This document shows, in pieces, positions 16,292 through 25,711 of a DNA stretch of 64,000 nt (positions within the stretch are counted from its first letter, which is position 1; every line of letters starts with the position of its first letter). The stretch lies in NCBI RefSeq assembly GCF_004761875.1, contig NZ_SJEY01000010.1, forward strand, positions 1-64,000, read 5' to 3'. This DNA comes from Roseovarius aestuariivivens. GTDB lineage: Bacteria; Pseudomonadota; Alphaproteobacteria; Rhodobacterales; Rhodobacteraceae. The notes under the pieces are model-generated. The model was given only the letters and a program-made list of their open reading frames with translations, was not told the DNA's origin and searched no databases. Both the position numbers and the translations under genes were made by a program.

Positions 16292-17347
16292 CTAACCGAT
16301 GTCTTGCAGGCTTTCTTGTGCCAAGTCAAAAACCTTGCGCATCACCGTCGGCAAATCCGAAGGCCGAAAGGCCATCTGGGGCAAAAAGTCGCCGCGTTGC
16401 GGCGTGGCCGTCTCTGGCACGTGGGCCACCGCGATCCGCAGTCGCAGGTGAAAATGCGTAAAGGTGTGGCGCGCTTCCTCGGGCAACAGCCGCCAGTCCG
16501 CTTCAAGTGGGGGAAATGGTTCGGGCGGTGTTTCCCGCCAGTCGCTGCCGGGCCAGCCAAGCATGCCGCCAAGCAGGCCCTTGTCCGCCCGCCGCTCAAG
16601 CAGCCACGCCCCGTCGGCGCGCCGTGCCACATAGGCGATACCCAACCTGACCGGCTTGGCCTTCTTGGGAGCTTTGACTGGCAAGTCGGCCTGCACCCCG
16701 ACGCGTCGTGCGGCGCAGATATCCATCCACGGGCAAATCCCGCAGGCCGGGCTTCTCGGGGTGCAGATCGTGGCGCCGAGATCCATCACCGCCTGCGCAT
16801 AATCACCGGGCCTTTGCAAAGGGGTCATTTGGGCCGCCGCCGCCTTCATTTCAGGCTTTGCCGCGGGCATTGGCGTGCGGATATCATGCACGCGGGCCAT
16901 TACCCGTTCGACATTCCCGTCGACCACGACCTCGGGGCGATCGAAGGCGATCGCGGCGATCGCTGCGGACGAATAAGGACCTATGCCGGGCAGGGCGCGC
17001 AGTCCCTCGGCAGTGTCGGGAAAGGTGCCGTCATGCACACTCGCGACTTCGCGGGCGCATTTCAAAAGGTTCCGTGCCCGGGCGTAGTATCCCAGCCCGG
17101 CCCATTCTCCCATCACGGCGCCATCTTCCGCCGCTGCGAGGTCCCTGACCGTAGGCCAGAGCGCCGTAAACCTTTCGAAGTAGCTCTTGACCGCGGCGAC
17201 CGTCGTTTGCTGCAGCATCACTTCGCTCAGCCACACGCGATATGGATCAGGTCGCACACCGGTAGATCGCGCCGCGGGGCCCACCCTCCAAGGCAAGTCC
17301 CGTGCGTGCAGATCATACCAATCCAGTAGCCGGTCGCTGTCACGCAT
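16292..17347 (-). CDS. mutY: A/G-specific adenine glycosylase
   Basis: Base-excision repair enzyme removing adenine mispaired with 8-oxoguanine. It has 351 residues, normal for the family. The N-terminal helix-hairpin-helix domain contains LPGIGPYSSAAI and the catalytic aspartate region VDGNVERVMAR; the [4Fe-4S] motif C-x6-C-x2-C-x5-C is CTPRSPACGICPWMDIC. A C-terminal NUDIX-like domain (about 215-345) contains LLERRADKGLLGGMLGWPGS, used to recognise oxidised guanine. It is divergent from dciA. Confidence 0.97.
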   Translation of the reverse strand: MRDSDRLLDWYDLHARDLPWRVGPAARSTGVRPDPYRVWLSEVMLQQTTVAAVKSYFERFTALWPTVRDLAAAEDGAVMGEWAGLGYYARARNLLKCAREVASVHDGTFPDTAEGLRALPGIGPYSSAAIAAIAFDRPEVVVDGNVERVMARVHDIRTPMPAAKPEMKAAAAQMTPLQRPGDYAQAVMDLGATICTPRSPACGICPWMDICAARRVGVQADLPVKAPKKAKPVRLGIAYVARRADGAWLLERRADKGLLGGMLGWPGSDWRETPPEPFPPLEADWRLLPEEARHTFTHFHLRLRIAVAHVPETATPQRGDFLPQMAFRPSDLPTVMRKVFDLAQESLQDIG

Positions 17348-17420
17348 CTTTTACCTCGCTTTGGGGTGGCAACCCCCGTCCGATCCCTTAAGTTAAACCT
17401 ACCGGTAAGGGAGGCCATCC

Positions 17421-17942
17421 ATGCCCGCGCAAAAGGGCAATTACAAGGGCACCACCAAAGGCTTCAAGCGCAGCGGAACTCTGTTGGGGGCCCGCATCCG
17501 CGAGGCATCCGAAAAGCGCGGCTTCGCGGTATCCCGCGTTCTGACGCAATGGTCCGAAATCGCAGGAGCCGATCTCGCCGCCATTTCCCGTCCGGTCAAG
17601 ATTTCTTACGGACGGCAGGGCCTGGGAGCAACGCTGACCGTTTTGACCACTGGTGCTCAGGCACCTGTCCTCGACATGCAGAAAGAGAAGCTGCGCGAAC
17701 GGGTCAACGCCGCGTACGGATACAACGCGATCTCCCGTATACACATCACGCAAACTGCGCCAACCGGTTTTGCCGACGGGCAAGCCAGTTTCGAACATCG
17801 CCCGGTATCCAAGCCTGCGCCACAACCCGATCCCGCAACCGTACGGAAAGTTACAGAACTCGCCGAACCGGTGGGCGATGATGACTTGCGCGCAGCGCTT
17901 GAAACTTTGGGGCGCAACGTCCTATCCAGAACGAAACGCTAG
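17421..17942 (+). CDS. DciA-like protein (DUF721)
   Basis: 173 residues starting at ATG 17421 behind AAGGGAGGCC. Residues 20-100 match the DUF721/DciA pattern (RSGTLLGARIREASEKRGFAVSRVLTQWSEIAGADLAA), ending with the LRERVNAAYGYNAISRIHI strand-helix signature. DciA is the ancestral bacterial loader of the replicative helicase DnaB. The C-terminal part is Pro-rich and variable. It is followed 18 bases later by a DsbA-like gene, an arrangement frequent in Rhodobacterales. Confidence 0.85.
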   Translation: MPAQKGNYKGTTKGFKRSGTLLGARIREASEKRGFAVSRVLTQWSEIAGADLAAISRPVKISYGRQGLGATLTVLTTGAQAPVLDMQKEKLRERVNAAYGYNAISRIHITQTAPTGFADGQASFEHRPVSKPAPQPDPATVRKVTELAEPVGDDDLRAALETLGRNVLSRTKR

Positions 17943-17960
17943 ACCCATCAAGGTGACACA

Positions 17961-18641
17961 ATGAAAAACGTCCTTCTTTCGGGGGCCATTGCCCTCGCTC
18001 TCGCCGCTGGTGCCGGATATTGGCTCAGCCAGTCCGCTAGCCCGACCGCGCCGGCCGGAACCGATCTCTTCGGTGCGGCCAACGCGCAAGACGCGAGCGA
18101 AGTCGATACCTCGACCATTACAGAGATGACCATGGGGTCGGAGGATGCTTCGGTCACGGTCATCGAGTACGCCTCTTTCACATGCCCGCACTGCGCCAAT
18201 TTCCATGCAAATCAGCTCAAGCAGTTGAAGGCCGACTATATCGACACTGGCAAGATCCGCTTCATTTATCGCGATGTCTATTTCGACCGGTTCGGCCTGT
18301 GGGCCTCGATGGTGGCGCGCTGCGGCGGAGAGCAGCGGTTCTTCGGCATCGCCGACATGATTTACGATCAACAGAAAGACTGGATCGGCAACGGTCAGGA
18401 CCCGGTGGCGATCACCGACCGGTTGCGCAAGATCGGCAAGGTCGCCGGACTTTCGGAGGATCAGCTTGAGGCCTGCCTGACAGACGCGCAGAAGGCGAAG
18501 ACGCTCGTCGCTTGGTTCCAGGAAAACGCGGAGGCCGACGGCGTGCAGTCGACACCGACGCTCGTGATCAACGGCGAGACATATTCGAATATGCCCTACG
18601 CCGAACTCAAGGGCATTCTCGACGGGCTGATCGACGAATGA
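17961..18641 (+). CDS. DsbA-family thiol:disulfide protein
   Basis: 226 residues. The N-terminal hydrophobic segment (about 4-24) is a signal peptide or membrane anchor, placing the rest in the periplasm. The thioredoxin-like domain holds the redox pair in CPHC (Cys75-Cys78) within VIEYASFTCPHCANFH, and TPTLVINGE carries the cis-proline. It probably oxidises or isomerises disulfides in exported proteins such as c-type cytochromes and other periplasmic enzymes. The stop overlaps the next gene as ATGA. Confidence 0.92.
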   Translation: MKNVLLSGAIALALAAGAGYWLSQSASPTAPAGTDLFGAANAQDASEVDTSTITEMTMGSEDASVTVIEYASFTCPHCANFHANQLKQLKADYIDTGKIRFIYRDVYFDRFGLWASMVARCGGEQRFFGIADMIYDQQKDWIGNGQDPVAITDRLRKIGKVAGLSEDQLEACLTDAQKAKTLVAWFQENAEADGVQSTPTLVINGETYSNMPYAELKGILDGLIDE

Positions 18642-19753
18642 CAACAGCGCCGCTCGCCGGTCTGAAGGTCGTCGAGCTGGCCCGTATCCTGGCTGGCCCT
18701 TGGGCCGGTCAGACACTTGCCGACCTCGGTGCCGAGGTGATCAAGGTCGAAAGCCCCGAAGGTGACGATACCCGCAAATGGGGCCCGCCGTTCATCGATC
18801 ATGACGGCGACCGTTCGGCCGCATATTTCCACGGCTGCAATCGCGGCAAGACAAGCCTAGTGCTCGACTTTCGCACGTCCGAGGGACAGGCGGAGGCGCG
18901 TCAATTGATCGAGTCCGCCGACATCGTAATCGAGAATTTCAAGGTCGGCGGATTGGCGCGCTACGGGCTGGATTACGAAACGTTGAAAACGGCTAATCCC
19001 GGGCTGATCTACTGTTCGATCACCGGCTTCGGTCAGGATGGGCCTTATGCGGCGCGGGCGGGCTATGACTATATCATCCAAGGGATGTCGGGCCTGATGT
19101 CCATCACCGGAGAGCCTGAATGCCAGCCGGTGAAAGTGGGCGTTGCGATCACGGATATCTTTACCGGTCTCTATGCGACAACGGCGATCCTGGCCGCGGT
19201 CCATCGCCGGCAAAGCACTGGAGTGGGCAGTCACATCGATATGGCGCTTTTGGATGTGGCGGTGGCCGTCACCGCCAACCAGGCGATGAACTATCTCGCG
19301 ACCGGTGTCGCGCCGGGGCGTTTAGGCAATCACCATCCGAACTTGGCACCCTATCAGGTCTTCGATTGCGGTGACGGTCATCTGATCGTGGCCGTGGGCA
19401 ACGATGCCCAGTTTGCCCGGTTTTGTCAGCTTCTCGGCACGCCGGAGCTGGCGCGGGATTCACGTTTCGTGAACAATGCTGCGCGCGTCGCGCACCGCGA
19501 GGCACTCGATGCGGCGCTGACCGCACGTACGGCGACCTTCACCAAGGAAACGTTGCTGGCAGCATGCGAGTCAGAGGGCGTGCCTGCCGGGCCGATCAAC
19601 GATCTGGCCGAGGTTTTCTCGGACCCGCAAGTTATCGCGCGCGGCATGCGCATCGAGCCAAACGGTGTCCCAGGGGTCCGCAGTCCGATCCGTTTTTCCA
19701 ATGCAGAGCTTGATCTCGATCGACCCGCTCCGGGCCGCACGGGCCCCGGCTAA
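18638..19753 (+). CDS. CaiB/BaiF-family (class III) CoA transferase
   Basis: 371 residues from ATG 18638, which overlaps the preceding stop. Family III hallmarks include LAGLKVVELARILAGPWAGQTLADLGAEVIKVE at the N-terminus, NRGKTSLVLDF, the VIENFKVGGL segment, and a later GRLGNHHPNLAPYQVF. The nucleophilic aspartate is expected in the region after YDYIIQGMSGLMSITG. It moves CoA between carboxylic acids; the substrate pair is not deducible. The gene is coupled to a DsbA-like protein with no obvious functional link. Confidence 0.92.
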   Translation: MTTAPLAGLKVVELARILAGPWAGQTLADLGAEVIKVESPEGDDTRKWGPPFIDHDGDRSAAYFHGCNRGKTSLVLDFRTSEGQAEARQLIESADIVIENFKVGGLARYGLDYETLKTANPGLIYCSITGFGQDGPYAARAGYDYIIQGMSGLMSITGEPECQPVKVGVAITDIFTGLYATTAILAAVHRRQSTGVGSHIDMALLDVAVAVTANQAMNYLATGVAPGRLGNHHPNLAPYQVFDCGDGHLIVAVGNDAQFARFCQLLGTPELARDSRFVNNAARVAHREALDAALTARTATFTKETLLAACESEGVPAGPINDLAEVFSDPQVIARGMRIEPNGVPGVRSPIRFSNAELDLDRPAPGRTGPG

Positions 19754-19809
19754 ACGAGAAATATAAATTGCTTTCAAGACATTTTCCGGCTGATACGGTT
19801 CCGGTCAGC

Positions 19810-20799
19810 TCAAAGAATGCGGGCAAAAGCGGTATCGAAAGGCGCCCAGTCATCCAGTTCTAGCCGCACGGGCAGGGTGATGACCTTCTGCCGAAAATCC
19901 GCTGGCAGACGCACTGCGTCCTTCTCGGTGGTCACAAGCTGCGCTCCGCGCAGGCGGGCCTCACCTTCGAGCCGCGCCATGAGAGCAGCGGTCAGAGGTT
20001 GATGATCCTCAAGAGCCTCTTTGCGCACCAGGGTGGCCCCGAGCCCCTCTAACGTGGCGAAGAATTTTTCGGGATGACCAATGCCGGCGAAGGCCAGAAG
20101 CGGCGTGTCGGTCCAATCCATGCCGGTTTGCAATGGGATAAGTTGACCATGGAGATGGGGCAAGTCGACTGGGCTCTCCCATGTCGCTTTGAAACGCGCC
20201 TGTGCCCCAGGCTGGCCGATCGACAAAAGCAGCTGTGAGCGCGCCAAGCCCCGATGAACCGGCTCGCGCAAGGGACCGGCTGGAAGGCACAGGCCGTTTC
20301 CAAAACCTTTGACTGCGTCCACGACCACAATCGTCAAATCCTTGCGCACGGTCGGATTCTGATGACCGTCATCCATCACAATCACATCCGCGCCCGCCTC
20401 AACCGCCGCTTGGGTCGCGACCGCCCTATCGCGGCCAATCCACGTTTCGGCAAAGGCCGACAGCAGCATCGGCTCGTCACCCACATCCGCCGCGCTGTGT
20501 ATTTGTTCCTTTACGCGCACCGGCCCATGCAACCGGCCACCATGGCCGCGGGACACGATCGCGGGACGGTGCCCATGGGCTTGCAGGCGTTGGACGATGG
20601 CGATCACCGTGGGTGTCTTGCCTGTACCCCCGGCATTGATGTTGCCCACACAGATCACCGGGATTGGTGGCGTGTATTGCGGTGGCTGCGCCACCCGTCG
20701 GGCCGTGAGCGCGCCATAGATCCATCCTAAAGGCGCCAGCACCCGCGCAGTCACTCCCGGGTGGTCAGGCGGTCTGTCCCAGAAGCCTGGCGCGCGCAT
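19810..20799 (-). CDS. lpxK: Tetraacyldisaccharide 4'-kinase
   Basis: Inner-membrane kinase that phosphorylates the 4' position of the lipid A precursor to give lipid IVA. About 329 residues from ATG 20799, which shares one base with the waaA stop (TGATG); a GTG at 20802 is the alternative. Seen are [14 protein letters not shown] (P-loop), SRGHGG, DDGHQNP, and TEKDAVRLP near the C-terminus. It is coupled to waaA, the next step in lipopolysaccharide core assembly. Confidence 0.95.
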   Translation of the reverse strand: MRAPGFWDRPPDHPGVTARVLAPLGWIYGALTARRVAQPPQYTPPIPVICVGNINAGGTGKTPTVIAIVQRLQAHGHRPAIVSRGHGGRLHGPVRVKEQIHSAADVGDEPMLLSAFAETWIGRDRAVATQAAVEAGADVIVMDDGHQNPTVRKDLTIVVVDAVKGFGNGLCLPAGPLREPVHRGLARSQLLLSIGQPGAQARFKATWESPVDLPHLHGQLIPLQTGMDWTDTPLLAFAGIGHPEKFFATLEGLGATLVRKEALEDHQPLTAALMARLEGEARLRGAQLVTTEKDAVRLPADFRQKVITLPVRLELDDWAPFDTAFARIL

Positions 20800-22019
20800 C
20801 ACGTGGCCTCGCGCCGGTCAAGCTGGTCGTTGACCAGTTCGGCAACCCGGTCGGTCAGGGCCGCGCTCCGCGAGGCGACTTCCCACGCGGCATGCGCCAT
20901 GGCGGCCGTTTCGTCGGGTGGGATCAGGCGGCTTACCGCATTCGCCAGAGTCTCTGCATCGCGCACGATCCTCGCGGCCCCGGCCTCGGCGAAACGGGTA
21001 TAGCTGGTCAGGTAACGTCGGATACTCGGTCCGTACAGAATTGCCGAGCCATGCGCCGCCGGTTCGTTCGGATCGCTGCCTGTCGCGCCCGGCCTCAAAG
21101 AGCTTCCCATGAAGCTGATCGGCGCAAGGCGGTACCACAGACCCATTTCGCCCGTCGTATCTGCCAGAATGACTTGCGTCGTTTCTTCGGGCAATTCGCC
21201 CTCCGACCATGTCACGAAGCGCAGGCCGCTCCGTCGCAGGGCCTGTCGGAAAATGTCTGCCTTGCCGATGTCCCGCGGCACGACGATCAAAAGCGCTCGC
21301 AGAGACCGCCTGCTGACTTGCCGGTGTGCGTCAAGAATGCTGGCAATCTCGTCCTCCTGAAGCATGGCAGCAAGCCAGACGGGCCGACCCAGAAGCATGG
21401 CCGCCATTTCCTCCCGCGCGGCCTCGTGACAGGGAAGAGACGTCGTGCCGTCAAGAAACGGGCCGGTTACAAGAGAATTCTCCTCGGTCACGCCCAAACG
21501 GCGAATGAAGCGAAGGGTAGACTCGTCGCGTGTCATGATCACATCGAACAACCGCAAAAGCGCGCGCGGCAGGTCCGGGAACCAGCGCCAGGCAGGACGT
21601 GAAAGCGCGCTTTCCTCGATATCGATCAGAACAAGGGGCAAGTCGCGCTCTGCTGTCAAGTGAATCAGCGCGGCGTGAAGATCGCCGCCGGTCCAAAGTA
21701 CGAAATCTGGCCGCCAATGATCTAAAAATCGCGCTGCGACCGGCAGGCTGTCCGCCGGTACTTGCTCATGCAGAACGGCACGTCGGCTTGCCGTCTTACT
21801 GTCGCCACCTGCATCCCGCGTCGTAAGCAGCAAATGCATATTCGACCGCTGCGCGCGGATACGATCGAAAAGTTGCAAAAGCGCGTCCACATGAGCCTGA
21901 TCGCTTGCATGCGCCCAAAGCAATGGCCCCTCCGGTCGGTCGGCCTTCGGCGCGTAGGTGCCACTGGTGGTGCGCCGGGCGTAGGCGAGATAAGCCGCAA
22001 GGCTTAACGAACGTGGCAT
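20799..22019 (-). CDS. waaA: 3-deoxy-D-manno-octulosonic acid (Kdo) transferase
   Basis: Transfers Kdo from CMP-Kdo to lipid IVA. About 406 residues from ATG 22019; the long upstream extension is discarded. The N-terminal half has [15 protein letters not shown], a variant of the usual GEV-containing start of GT30 enzymes. The central [16 protein letters not shown] is typical of the family, and [24 protein letters not shown] is the diagnostic C-terminal motif. It overlaps lpxK, so lipid A phosphorylation and Kdo addition are co-expressed. Confidence 0.9.
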   Translation of the reverse strand: MPRSLSLAAYLAYARRTTSGTYAPKADRPEGPLLWAHASDQAHVDALLQLFDRIRAQRSNMHLLLTTRDAGGDSKTASRRAVLHEQVPADSLPVAARFLDHWRPDFVLWTGGDLHAALIHLTAERDLPLVLIDIEESALSRPAWRWFPDLPRALLRLFDVIMTRDESTLRFIRRLGVTEENSLVTGPFLDGTTSLPCHEAAREEMAAMLLGRPVWLAAMLQEDEIASILDAHRQVSRRSLRALLIVVPRDIGKADIFRQALRRSGLRFVTWSEGELPEETTQVILADTTGEMGLWYRLAPISFMGSSLRPGATGSDPNEPAAHGSAILYGPSIRRYLTSYTRFAEAGAARIVRDAETLANAVSRLIPPDETAAMAHAAWEVASRSAALTDRVAELVNDQLDRREAT

Positions 22020-22232
22020 TGCATTTAGTCCTGCGGTCTGCGGGAGAACGCGGAGGGCTCGCGTTTGGTAAGGGACTTCGCGCACCACCTCTGGATCATT
22101 GGGTTTCCTTCCGCTCTGCAGTCCCTCGTGCAGGGTAGGCAATCGCCGCGCGGGGTCAAGCAAAGCGGCCCTTTGCCTTGACCGTACCGGCCGAACAGGC
22201 CTACGAGAGCGCATAGCCTTGAAGAGACCACA

Positions 22233-22970
22233 ATGACCAAGCCCTTCCTTGTCTTGCAACTCAGACCGGAGACCGAAGCGTCGGATGACGAGTTCGAGGC
22301 GTTTCTGCGCAAGGGCCAGATTGCCCCTGACCGAGTGGAGCGGATCCGACTTGATCAGAGACGTTTGCCAGAGGGTCTCGATCTCGGTCGTTTCTCCGCC
22401 GTCATTGTCGGAGGAGGACCCGGATGCGTAAGCGACGCGCCCGAAGACAAGGACCCGATCGAAGCGCGGATCGAGGCCGATATCCTGTCGCTCATGCCCC
22501 AGATCACAGCGCTAGACGTGCCTTTTCTCGGGTGTTGCTACGGTATCGGGATATTAGGCAAGCATCTTGGCGCTGACGTCAGCAAGGTTTCATACGGTGA
22601 ACCCGTGGGCACGGCGGCCTGTGAAGTGACCAACGACGGCAAGGATGATCCGGTAATGAACGGGATTCCAACCGCGTTCGACGCTTTTGTCGGCCATAAA
22701 GAGGCTGTACAGACGCTGCCGGACGGGTGCACACACCTCGTTCGTTCGAAAACCTGCCCGTTTCAGATGCTACGTTATCGCGAAAACGTCTATGCCACGC
22801 AATTTCACCCCGAGGCCGACGCTAGCGGCTTCGAAACCCGCATCAAGATTTACAAGAACCGCGGCTACTTTCCGCCCGAAACGGCTGGAGAGCTTATCGA
22901 GATGTGTCGCGCAGCGGACGTCTTTGCGCCCGAGATGATCCTTCGCAATTTTGTCCGCCGCTACAGCTAG
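22233..22970 (+). CDS. Class I glutamine amidotransferase-like protein
   Basis: 245 residues. The triad of class I amidotransferases is visible: nucleophile Cys102 in GCCYGIG, and His/Glu in QFHPEAD. VIVGGGPGCVSDAP is the usual strand-loop before the nucleophile. The architecture is a stand-alone GMP-synthase-like GATase domain without a synthase domain, as in many uncharacterised proteins annotated GuaA-like or YfiT-type. The partner enzyme is unknown. It is convergent with chrR. Confidence 0.85.
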   Translation: MTKPFLVLQLRPETEASDDEFEAFLRKGQIAPDRVERIRLDQRRLPEGLDLGRFSAVIVGGGPGCVSDAPEDKDPIEARIEADILSLMPQITALDVPFLGCCYGIGILGKHLGADVSKVSYGEPVGTAACEVTNDGKDDPVMNGIPTAFDAFVGHKEAVQTLPDGCTHLVRSKTCPFQMLRYRENVYATQFHPEADASGFETRIKIYKNRGYFPPETAGELIEMCRAADVFAPEMILRNFVRRYS

Positions 22971-22976
22971 AACAAC

Positions 22977-23630
22977 TCAGATCCGCAAAAACGGTTGTGC
23001 GATCCGGGGCAGCCACGACCGGAACTTTAACGGAGCGTCGGTCGCTGCAAGACAAATACAGTCCTCTCCGACGTCGGCGACGGGCGTATGATCCAGCTCC
23101 TCATCGGCAATTTCCACGTCCCCGGCGGCAAAGCGGTCCACCTCATCCGAAAACGCGCCTTTCAGAACCAGCGTCAATTCTGTGCCGCGGTGCCCGTGAT
23201 CGGGAACGGCTGCACCCGCAGGAATGTAAAGCAAGCGTGCCGTACCTTCTGCGTCGGTCGGAAGAATCGCCTGTTTGACCCCAAGGCCAACCGGGCGCCA
23301 TTTCACTGCATCAAGGTCGCCGCCGACGTAGTCACGAATGGGCTGCGGCAAGATGCCGTCTGTCGAGGGAGTGACCGGCATCGCCGGCTCTGTATTCGCG
23401 TCATCAATTCGCGACATCGTTGCTTCAAAGCAGTCTTCTCGCAACGACACGGTTTCGCACGCGTCCATCACGGACCCGCCAATGGCGTCGAAAGCGCCAA
23501 GGCGCGCCCGGCATTCGTCACACATCGACACGTGTGAGGCTACGATAAGGCTGAACGCCTCGGGCAAATTGCCGGCCGAGTAGGCCATCAACAGCGCGTT
23601 ATTGAGATGATGATTAATGTCTTTCGTCAT
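22977..23630 (-). CDS. chrR: ChrR-type zinc anti-sigma factor
   Basis: Binds and inhibits RpoE; singlet oxygen triggers its loss in Rhodobacter sphaeroides. It has 217 residues from ATG 23630; an in-frame GTG at 23639 would overlap rpoE and is a real alternative. The N-terminal zinc anti-sigma domain has His plus HVSMCDEC. The C-terminal cupin domain (about 100-200) has the metal motif HGHRGTELTLVLKG and a later DHTP, needed in the homologue for sensing. It is co-transcribed with rpoE. Confidence 0.93.
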   Translation of the reverse strand: MTKDINHHLNNALLMAYSAGNLPEAFSLIVASHVSMCDECRARLGAFDAIGGSVMDACETVSLREDCFEATMSRIDDANTEPAMPVTPSTDGILPQPIRDYVGGDLDAVKWRPVGLGVKQAILPTDAEGTARLLYIPAGAAVPDHGHRGTELTLVLKGAFSDEVDRFAAGDVEIADEELDHTPVADVGEDCICLAATDAPLKFRSWLPRIAQPFLRI

Positions 23631-23635
23631 GTTCG

Positions 23636-24175
23636 TCACTTCATTGCGTGGCGCAGTCGCTCCAGCGCCAGTCTGATCCTCGATTTGATCGTGCCGAGTG
23701 GCAAACCTGTCTCATCCGCGATTTCGCTATGTGTCAGATCGCCGAAATAGGCTTTCTCGATCAACTCCCTCTGTTTCGCCGGCAGCTTGGCAATCGCTTC
23801 TCCCAGCTTTTCGCTTTCCTGCTGTAAAGCCAGGCTGTCCGCCTGGTCTGGTTCGTGTTCCGGTCCCCAGGGCAAATCCTCTGGTTCCGGGCGTCTCAGC
23901 TTGCGGATTGCATCGATCCGCCGATTTCGTGCGATCGTGAAGATCCATGTCGATGCGCTTGCCCGGGACGGGTCGAAAAGATGCGCCTTGCGCCAGAGCG
24001 ATGCCATTACGTCCTGCGCACATTCCTCCGCCAAAGTGGCGTCTGTACCCGATCGCATCAGGAACGCTTTGATCCGCGGCGCAAAGTGCTCAAACAGCGC
24101 GCGAAAGGCCTCGCGGTCTTGGCTGTCGCGCACCCGCATCAAAAGAATCGCCCAGTCTGGATCGTTGTTGCTCAT
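23636..24175 (-). CDS. rpoE: ECF sigma factor RpoE (singlet-oxygen response)
   Basis: 179 residues from ATG 24175 (MSNNDPDWAILLMRV). The frame continues upstream to 24352, but the family starts here; ribosome-site support is weak. Region 2 is DREAFRALFEHFAPRIKAFLMR...SLWRKAHLFDPSRASASTWIFTIARNRRIDAIRK. Region 4 is LPAKQRELIEKAYFGDLTHSEIADETGLPLGTIKSRIRLALERLR. Pairing with chrR and the adjacent ufaD operon identify it as the ECF11-type RpoE that answers bacteriochlorophyll-generated singlet oxygen. A matching autoregulated promoter lies at 24297-24326. Confidence 0.93.
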   Translation of the reverse strand: MSNNDPDWAILLMRVRDSQDREAFRALFEHFAPRIKAFLMRSGTDATLAEECAQDVMASLWRKAHLFDPSRASASTWIFTIARNRRIDAIRKLRRPEPEDLPWGPEHEPDQADSLALQQESEKLGEAIAKLPAKQRELIEKAYFGDLTHSEIADETGLPLGTIKSRIRLALERLRHAMK

Positions 24176-24296
24176 TGAACGATTTGTATCAGATCGTGCC
24201 GCTACCGATTGCTCGCGCAAAGACCGCCCTGCGAGCATGCCGTCAAGGCCACTTGCCGGCCTGCCTGTTGAGAGTTCGGAATCACGATACATATCT

Positions 24297-24326
24297 CCTT
24301 TACGCAGACGAGCAGGGCATGGATCA
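24297..24326 (-). promoter_or_regulatory. Candidate RpoE-dependent promoter of rpoE-chrR
   Basis: On the minus strand TGATCC (24326-24321), exactly 18 bases, then TAAAGG (24302-24297). The Rhodobacter RpoE consensus is TGATCC-N18-TAAGA, so the -35 and spacing are perfect and the -10 close. The leader to rpoE would be about 115 bases. Confidence 0.7.
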
Positions 24327-24348
24327 GAAAAAACACATGTTTTCTTTA

Positions 24349-24378
24349 TCATCCGCTTGCCGCATCACTGCGTATCAC
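24349..24378 (+). promoter_or_regulatory. Weak candidate RpoE promoter of the ufaD operon
   Basis: TCATCC (24349-24354), 18 bases, then TATCAC (24373-24378), about 30 bases before the ufaD start. One mismatch in the -35 and a poor -10, but correct spacing and position. Confidence 0.35.
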
Positions 24379-24409
24379 AGGTAACAAAGAAAAACAGGTC
24401 TGCAACATA

Positions 24410-25711
24410 ATGCCGTTTGAAAATTCACGTCCGCCGCGGCGTAAGGTCGCCGTAATAGGCGCGGGTATCACGGGGCTTGGCGCTGCGTGGCGTCTTTCCG
24501 AAGAATGTGATGTGACCCTTTACGAGGCCGAGCCGCGGTTGGGGGGGCATGCCCGAACAATCATGGCCGGAAAGCGCGGAGATCAGCCCGTCGACACCGG
24601 CTTTATCGTGTTCAACTATGCAAATTACCCCAATCTCTCGAGACTGTTCGACGAAATCGATGTGCCCGTTGTGAAAAGCACGATGAGTTTCGGCGCCTCG
24701 GTGCGGGCGGGCAGGCTAGAATACGGACTTGATGGCGCCAGAGCCTTCTTTGCACAACGCCGGAATGCGGTTAGCCCGCGATTTCTGGGCATGCTGCGCG
24801 ACATTTTCCGGTTTAACGCCAATGCGGTCGACCTTGCGCGTCAAGAAGGCAACCTGACCATCGGCGAATTTCTGGATCGCATGCGGGTAGGGCCTTGGTT
24901 TCGCGACTACTATCTTCTGCCACTGACCGGTGCCATCTGGTCGACGCCGACAGAAAAAATACTCGATTTCCCGGCACATGCGATGATCCGTTTCATGGAG
25001 AACCACGCGCTGCTGAACTACAGCGGTCAGCATCAGTGGTATACGGTCAAGAACGGATCGCAAGAGTATGTGTCGCGTCTGGCGGGTCTCTTGGAAAGCC
25101 GTGGCGTGGCGTTGCGTCCGGGCACGCCCGTCTCGGCGATCCGGCGCACCGATATCGGGGCAGAGGTGCGCGCCGAAGGTGCAGAGTGGGTGTATTTCGA
25201 CGAGGTCATTCTTGCCACACATGGCGATGTAAGCCTGCGATTGCTGTCAGATCCGTCCGTTCAGGAACGCCAAGCGCTCGGTGCTGTGCGGTATCAGGCC
25301 AACGATATGGTGCTGCACGCCGACACATCCGTCATGCCGAAACGCCGTGCGGTCTGGTCTTCGTGGAATTACGCCGAGGGTCCGGCCCGTCGCGACGGGC
25401 AGATCGATATAACCTACTGGATGAACAGCCTGCAGCCGATCCCGATGGACGATCTGCATTTCGTAACGCTCAATTCTAATCGGCCGATCCGCGAAGATCT
25501 GATCTATGACCAAGCGGTGATGCATCACCCTGTCTACGACAAGGGCATGATTGCGGCGCAACAAAGCGTTCGGGCGTTCAATGGTACCGATGGAACGTGG
25601 TTCTGCGGTGCGTGGCTGCGCAACGGGTTTCACGAAGACGGGCTTGCAACCGGGCTTGAGGTCGCCGAGGCGATCCTGGCGCGTGACCGGATGCCGGTCG
25701 CCGCGGAATGA
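24410..25711 (+). CDS. ufaD: FAD-dependent fatty-acid desaturase-like oxidoreductase (RSP_1091/UfaD type)
   Basis: 433 residues. The N-terminal dinucleotide fold is VAVIGAGITGLGAAWRLSEE...YEAEPRLGGHA, followed by GFIVFNYANYPNLSRLFDEI, a signature of the flavoprotein group next to DUF1365 genes. In R. sphaeroides the homologue RSP_1091 (UfaD) acts in furan fatty acid synthesis and is needed to activate RpoE by singlet oxygen. The assignment rests on sequence look and operon order. It is the first of five overlapping genes and divergent from rpoE. Confidence 0.82.
   Translation: MPFENSRPPRRKVAVIGAGITGLGAAWRLSEECDVTLYEAEPRLGGHARTIMAGKRGDQPVDTGFIVFNYANYPNLSRLFDEIDVPVVKSTMSFGASVRAGRLEYGLDGARAFFAQRRNAVSPRFLGMLRDIFRFNANAVDLARQEGNLTIGEFLDRMRVGPWFRDYYLLPLTGAIWSTPTEKILDFPAHAMIRFMENHALLNYSGQHQWYTVKNGSQEYVSRLAGLLESRGVALRPGTPVSAIRRTDIGAEVRAEGAEWVYFDEVILATHGDVSLRLLSDPSVQERQALGAVRYQANDMVLHADTSVMPKRRAVWSSWNYAEGPARRDGQIDITYWMNSLQPIPMDDLHFVTLNSNRPIREDLIYDQAVMHHPVYDKGMIAAQQSVRAFNGTDGTWFCGAWLRNGFHEDGLATGLEVAEAILARDRMPVAAE

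Noticed and set aside
24173..24292. RpoE starting at ATG 24292 (39-residue extension)
   Set aside because: It would begin almost at the predicted transcription start and adds sequence not typical of ECF sigma factors.
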